From an uncultured Clostridia bacterium (GTDB lineage Bacteria; Bacillota; Clostridia; Oscillospirales; Ruminococcaceae): a DNA stretch of 13,288 nucleotides. Below, piece after piece: positions 13,019 through 13,288 of this stretch (within the stretch, counting starts at the first letter, position 1; the number at the start of each line of letters is the position of its first letter). Where the stretch lies: assembly GCA_945835425.1 (NCBI GenBank), contig CAMAJC010000018.1, positions 1-13,288 of the forward strand. The letters are read 5' to 3'. Made by a program: the position numbers and the translations under genes. Under the pieces are notes generated by a model, which did no database searches, was not told where the DNA came from, and saw nothing but the letters and a program-made list of their open reading frames with translations.

Positions 13019-13288
13019 CAGTTGTTTTGCTTCAAAAAATCATCCAACCATTCCGGCCGGTAATCTCCGGTAAACAGAAGACGGCTGTTTTTGTACTCGG
13101 CGACTTTTACAAAACCATTTTCATTATCGTAAAAGATAACTTCGTCGCAGTAGGGGAACACCCGTTTCAGTGCATCCCAACGTCCGGCGAACCGGCGCTT
13201 TACATCTTCCGGCGGAATATCGTGTCCTCCTTTTCTGACACGATTCGCAATGCGCATCAGACTTTCCTGTGCAGAAGACAGTCCTATA
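13018..13288 (-). CDS. Zeta-toxin-like / predicted ABC-type ATPase, C-terminal part (gene runs off the window)
   Basis: Only the 3' end is in the window; the frame stays open to base 13288 (about 89 residues visible). The visible part reads ...GLSSAQESLMRIANRVRKGGHDIPPEDVKRRF, where RVRKGGHDIP..V.RRF is the conserved late motif of zeta-toxin and related predicted ATPases. Then comes a short alpha/beta end with FPYCDEVIFYDNENGFVKVAEYKNSRLLF. Zeta toxins phosphorylate UDP-N-acetylglucosamine, while stand-alone chromosomal relatives are often uncharacterised kinases. The P-loop and catalytic residues lie outside the window, so intactness cannot be judged. The ATG at 13257 is internal, not a start. 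An epsilon-type antitoxin, if present, would be beyond the right edge. Confidence 0.75.
   Translation of the reverse strand, partial: IGLSSAQESLMRIANRVRKGGHDIPPEDVKRRFAGRWDALKRVFPYCDEVIFYDNENGFVKVAEYKNSRLLFTGDYRPEWLDDFLKQNN

Overview
The window looks like chromosome from a gut-type Clostridia (Bacillota), probably of the Oscillospiraceae/Ruminococcaceae kind. This is inferred from the GC-rich genes, strong AGGAGG-type ribosome binding sites, a PadR/DUF1700/DUF4097 operon, a SpoVB-like flippase and many short intergenic hairpins. Species cannot be read from the sequence. There is no rRNA, tRNA, CRISPR array, transposase or phage gene.

Layout. (1) 105-2168, minus: padR, a DUF1700 (HAAS) membrane protein and a DUF4097 envelope protein overlap end to start. 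They are driven by a perfect TTGACA-17-TATAAT promoter with a palindrome over the -10. (2) 2170-2512: divergent spacer with a hairpin repeat and an orphan 15-bp hairpin. (3) 2513-3190, plus: sfsA, convergent with (4) 3419-4927, minus: a SpoVB/MOP-type lipid-linked saccharide flippase. (5) 5040-6384, minus: a TSUP (TauE/SafE) exporter and a TetR-type regulator in one operon. (6) 6697-8981, plus: an NhaC-type Na+/H+ antiporter translationally coupled to a metallo-beta-lactamase-fold hydrolase. (7) 9032-11691, minus: a CPA1/NhaP-type cation/proton antiporter overlapping a full-length TrkA-like protein with two RCK units. (8) 11955-12559, minus: a Phd/YefM - RelE/ParE toxin-antitoxin pair between two identical 44-bp direct repeats. 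(9) 12806-12988, plus: a 60-aa four-cysteine protein. (10) 13018 to the right edge, minus: the C-terminal end of a zeta-toxin-like ATPase gene.

How the genes fit together. The middle (6697-11691) is an ion and pH homeostasis block: two different Na+(K+)/H+ antiporters, one paired with an MBL hydrolase and the other with a cytosolic nucleotide-sensing RCK protein. The left part is an envelope-stress-type module. The right end is accessory: lower GC, toxin-antitoxin genes and repeats.

The main structural novelty is a family of four short hairpin repeats with a CGGTAGGG head and variable but self-complementary stems. Two of them, inside an exact 44-bp repeat, bracket the toxin-antitoxin cassette. 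I did not find a clearly new multi-gene system. The best leads for new biology are the CPA1-TrkA pair, the NhaC-MBL pair, the repeat-bracketed cassette and the four-cysteine protein.
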